A stretch of 64,000 bases of DNA from Corynebacterium striatum ATCC 6940. GTDB lineage: Bacteria > Actinomycetota > Actinomycetes > Mycobacteriales > Mycobacteriaceae. The position numbers and the translations under genes are program-made. Of this stretch, positions 61,391 to 64,000 are shown in pieces. Positions within the stretch are counted from its first letter, which is position 1. Every line of letters begins with the position of its first letter. The notes below the pieces were generated by a model. The model did not search any database. It was not told the DNA's origin and saw nothing but the letters and a program-made list of their open reading frames with translations. The stretch lies in contig NZ_GG667526.1 in assembly GCF_000159135.1 (NCBI RefSeq), positions 1 to 64,000 of the forward strand, given 5' to 3'.

Positions 61391-61885
61391 GTGAGCAACG
61401 ACGGACTATTCACTGACGGATCGGACCAATTCGCACCGAAGGTCAATGCTATCCCGCTCAGCGATGCAGATACCTCGAGGCCCGGTGAGGTATCCGTGGG
61501 ACAGCTGGTCTCCAACGCTACCGAGCAGATGTCTCAGCTCGTCCGCTCCGAGGTTGAGCTCGCCAAGACCGAGCTTGCTCAATCCGCCAAGAAGGGCGGC
61601 ATCGGTGCCGGCATGTTCGGCGTCGCTGGCACCATCGCGCTGTACAGCTCTTTCTTCTTTTTCTTCTTCCTTGCGGAGCTGCTCGACCTCTGGCTCGATC
61701 GCTGGGCAGCGTTCCTGATCGTCTTCCTCATCATGCTGGTTCTCGCAGCCATCGTGGGCTTTATCGGCTTCAAGAACATCAAGAAGGTTAAGGCACCTGA
61801 GAAGACCATCCAGTCCACCAAGGAACTCAAGAAGTTAGTCCCAGGCAAGGCAACCAAGTCCGTTGAACGCGGCCTGTACACCTAA
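61391..61885 (+). CDS. Phage holin-like DUF1469 membrane protein
   Basis: A 164-residue protein with a polar N-terminus, an amphipathic helix (EVELAKTELAQSAKKGG), and two long hydrophobic helices (IALYSSFFFFFFLAELLDL and AAFLIVFLIMLVLAAIVGFIG). This matches the DUF1469/YqjE-like phage holin superfamily; in actinobacteria it is a chromosomal envelope protein, not a phage gene. Start GTG 61391. Ends at a strong terminator. Confidence 0.83.
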   Translation: MSNDGLFTDGSDQFAPKVNAIPLSDADTSRPGEVSVGQLVSNATEQMSQLVRSEVELAKTELAQSAKKGGIGAGMFGVAGTIALYSSFFFFFFLAELLDLWLDRWAAFLIVFLIMLVLAAIVGFIGFKNIKKVKAPEKTIQSTKELKKLVPGKATKSVERGLYT

Positions 61886-61938
61886 AACCATTTAGCAGCA
61901 CTTTCCAACTTCGCTTGTCTCCGCCCGAGGCCTTATCT

Positions 61939-61964
61939 CCGCCCGAGCTCTCTAGCTCGGGCGG
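61939..61964 (+). terminator. Intrinsic terminator after the holin-like gene
   Basis: CCGCCCGAGCT pairs perfectly with AGCTCGGGCGG over a 4-nt loop, followed by GTTTAGCTTTT. A duplicated TCTCCGCCCGAG (61918 and 61936) shows that the left arm was copied. The next gene starts 42 bp later. Confidence 0.85.
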
Positions 61965-62006
61965 GTTTAGCTTTTATAAGGCAAGGAAAGAAAGGAAACC
62001 GTTCCC

Positions 62007-62942
62007 ATGGCCCAGACTCCTGCGCCGTTGCCCCCTTCAGTAGTTGAGCTCGAAGGCCCCTTCACGCACGAGTTTGTGCACACCCGTGGCATCAGGCTGC
62101 ATGCAGCGACCGCTGGGTCACCGAGCGATCCGCTCGTCCTCCTCCTGCATGGTTCCTTCGGCGGGTGGTTCGATTTCAAGGACGTCATCGCCCCCATTGC
62201 TGAGCAAGGCTTCCACGTCGCTGCCCTCGATATGCGCGGTTTCGGAATGTCGGACAAGCCCCCAGTGGAGGTAGGCCAGGACATTCGCGCGATGGTCGGT
62301 GACATCACGGGCGCCATCCAGGCATTGGGCCACGATTCCGCATACCTAGTCGGTGCAGATTCCGGTGGTGCCATTGCATGGGCCGTGGCCTGCGAACGCC
62401 CCGAACGTACCTTGGGACTAGTCTCTGTTTCCGCGTCCCACCCCGTCGATCTGCGCCGCGCCATGGCCGCCCGCCCATGGGACTTCGGGTGGCTGCTACT
62501 GCGCGCAGGCCTATGCCGCCTAGCAGGGCCCATCCGCCGGCATAACCCCTTAATGCGTCCCTCCACTTATGAAAAGGAGCTGGCCCTCAACACGGATTCA
62601 AAGTTCCCAGCTGAGTGCCGGGGCGACGTCGCCAAGCTGCGCATTCAAGCCTCGCAGATAGGAAACGTCCGCCGTGGGATCCTGTGGAACCACCGCATGC
62701 GCACCGCCGTGCCACCGTTAAGCTGGATCGACTCGAAGGTCGAAGCGCCGGTTTTGTACCTGCATCCCAAGCAACAACTGTGGCGCCCACTCGTGCGTCG
62801 CGCTGAGAAACGCACGGCAAGCGCGTTCCGGAACGCCACCATCGCTCAGACCAAGAACCTGCCCCACATTGAGTCGCCCGAAGCCTTCGCAACGATGGTC
62901 AGCGAATGGCTCAACTCGCACGATTGCGAATGTGCGAAATAA
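62007..62942 (+). CDS. Alpha/beta hydrolase, epoxide hydrolase-like (EphE)
   Basis: A 311-residue enzyme. Oxyanion motif LLLHGSFGGWFDFKD near residues 45-60, nucleophile elbow VGADSGGA with Asp118 (so an epoxide hydrolase rather than a Ser esterase), and the final His in NLPHIESPEAF. The order next to the Rv3661/3662c block fits mycobacterial EphE (Rv3670). Substrate unknown, perhaps a fatty or environmental epoxide. Confidence 0.86.
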   Translation: MAQTPAPLPPSVVELEGPFTHEFVHTRGIRLHAATAGSPSDPLVLLLHGSFGGWFDFKDVIAPIAEQGFHVAALDMRGFGMSDKPPVEVGQDIRAMVGDITGAIQALGHDSAYLVGADSGGAIAWAVACERPERTLGLVSVSASHPVDLRRAMAARPWDFGWLLLRAGLCRLAGPIRRHNPLMRPSTYEKELALNTDSKFPAECRGDVAKLRIQASQIGNVRRGILWNHRMRTAVPPLSWIDSKVEAPVLYLHPKQQLWRPLVRRAEKRTASAFRNATIAQTKNLPHIESPEAFATMVSEWLNSHDCECAK

Positions 62943-62966
62943 GTAACAGTTAATCTATCCCGAGCG

Positions 62967-62995
62967 CCACCCCACACAGGGGGTGGCTTTTTCTT
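62967..62995 (+). terminator. Intrinsic terminator after the epoxide hydrolase-like gene
   Basis: GCCACCCC pairs with GGGGTGGC over a 6-nt loop, followed by TTTTTCTTTATT. It lies 25 bp after the stop codon. Confidence 0.9.
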
Positions 62996-63177
62996 TATTA
63001 TTAAGCCTAAAATCCCAGTTCACGGGATACTAACTAGCGACTTATAGTTTTTATCACATGTTTATAAATTACAAACTCTTGAATGTGTGCGTGAACACAA
63101 GGTAACTTCATTTCAAACCTAAAAGGTTCGCAAATGTTCATCCAATGCTCTACGCAATTCGGAGGTCTCTCCCCCTT

Positions 63178-64000
63178 ATGACGATCAAAAAGACGCTTGC
63201 TGTCGTATCGGCAGCTTCCGTAGCCCTTACCCTCGCGGCATGTGGCAGCGACAGCAACGACAGCGCCGCAGGTGGATCCGCTAGCGGCGACAACCTAATC
63301 ACCGCTTGGGGCAGCGAGCCACAAAACCCGCTGATTCCTGCAAACACCAATGAGACCGGCGGTGGCCGCATCGTTGACTCCATCTACTCCGGCCTCGTGT
63401 ACTACGACTCCGAGGGCAAGACTCAAAACGAAATCGCCGAGTCCATCGAGCCCAACGATGACAACACCGAGTTCACCATCAAGCTCAAGGAGACCAACTT
63501 CTCCGACGGCTCCCCGGTTACCGCAAAGAACTTCGTTGACGCTTGGAACTACGCCGTAGCAAACGACCAGCTCAACGCATCCTTCTTCGGCAACATCAAG
63601 GGCTACAAGGAAGGCGTCAAGGAGCTCGAGGGCCTCAAGGTCGTCGACGATCTGACTTTCACCGTTACCCTGACCAACCCAGAGCAGGACTTCCCAGCTC
63701 AGCTCGGCTACTCCGCGTTCTACCCGCTGCACGAGTCTGCTTTCGAGGACATGGACGCCTTCGGCCAGAACCCAATCGGCAACGGCCCATACAAGCTCTC
63801 CGAGTGGAACCACAACCAGGACGCAACCGTCGTTCCTAACGAGGAATACAAGGGTGGCCAGAAAGTTGCCAACGACGGCGTGAAGTTCGTCTTCTACACC
63901 GACAACGACGCCGCTTACGCTGATCTACTCTCCGGCAACCTGGATCTCCTAGACTCCGTTCCGGACTCCGCTTTCGATGTCTACGAGGCTGACCTCGGCG
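63178..64000 (+). CDS. Peptide ABC transporter substrate-binding lipoprotein (partial)
   Basis: The first 274 residues of an OppA/DppA-type (SBP family 5) binding protein, running off the window's end. Lipoprotein signal peptide with lipobox LAAC (Cys22), then a Ser/Gly/Asp linker. WGSEPQNPLIPANTNE and IVDSIYSGLVYYD give the family's N-terminus, and FSDGSPVTAKNFVDAWNY matches the signature segment. Expected to bind oligopeptides outside the membrane for a downstream permease. GGAGG lies 12 bp before the ATG. The upstream 150 bp are AT-rich. Codon use is of the highly expressed type. Confidence 0.92.
   Translation, partial: MTIKKTLAVVSAASVALTLAACGSDSNDSAAGGSASGDNLITAWGSEPQNPLIPANTNETGGGRIVDSIYSGLVYYDSEGKTQNEIAESIEPNDDNTEFTIKLKETNFSDGSPVTAKNFVDAWNYAVANDQLNASFFGNIKGYKEGVKELEGLKVVDDLTFTVTLTNPEQDFPAQLGYSAFYPLHESAFEDMDAFGQNPIGNGPYKLSEWNHNQDATVVPNEEYKGGQKVANDGVKFVFYTDNDAAYADLLSGNLDLLDSVPDSAFDVYEADLG

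Noticed and set aside
61391-61885. Prophage holin gene
   Set aside because: The DUF1469 protein is similar to holins only in topology, and the surrounding block is conserved chromosomal actinobacterial sequence without other phage genes.

Overview
The window comes from a Corynebacterium chromosome. Evidence for this is two secreted mycolyltransferase-family esterases, sdhCAB with a divergent ramB, mycothiol-linked formaldehyde oxidation, a fused rmlCD, 13E12/DUF222 HNH protein, and a long block (holB, tRNA-Thr, cyclase, topA, cspA, helicase, tad pilus genes, 6C RNA, HAD phosphatase, Rv3662c-like gene, epoxide hydrolase, oligopeptide-binding lipoprotein) in the same order as the Rv3644c-Rv3670 region of Mycobacterium. 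A decayed fragment of a type I fatty acid synthase suggests, but does not prove, a lipophilic species.

Layout. 1-8.4 kb is an accessory, partly AT-rich region: an MFS transporter, a decayed IS3 element, a Fic protein, rtcB with an unusually structured leader, then a run of gene remnants (fasI, phospholipase A2, IS3 orfA, acetoin/diacetyl reductase). 8.4-23.5 kb holds a SNF2 helicase, an AAA/DUF4143 ATPase with three regularly spaced upstream palindromes, a mycolyltransferase, luxS, an aldo/keto reductase, a DUF559 nuclease-fold gene between two related 110-bp intergenic elements, murB, and small envelope or unknown genes. 23.1-30.5 kb is central metabolism: sdhCAB, ramB and lpd, with matches to DtxR and RamB sites. 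30.6-43.2 kb carries a candidate 36-residue peptide gene, a second mycolyltransferase, an M1 peptidase, a 13E12 protein, the dTDP-rhamnose genes rmlB-rmlCD-rmlA (cell-wall linker sugar), mycothiol-dependent formaldehyde detoxification, a secreted SGNH hydrolase and an acyl-CoA ligase. 43.4-64 kb is the conserved actinobacterial block, ending in a partial peptide ABC transporter binding protein.

The most unusual region is the 5' leader of rtcB. It has a candidate 17-codon ORF with a strong ribosome binding site, a multi-helix structure closed by a 9-bp stem, an alternative 7-bp pairing, and a last hairpin that buries the rtcB Shine-Dalgarno sequence. Other notable items are the 36-aa peptide gene with its own terminator, the 40-bp-periodic palindromes, the paired elements around the DUF559 gene, and a triple 28-bp repeat containing the 3' end of a deoC-like gene. 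All homology statements are from reading sequence; no database search was possible.
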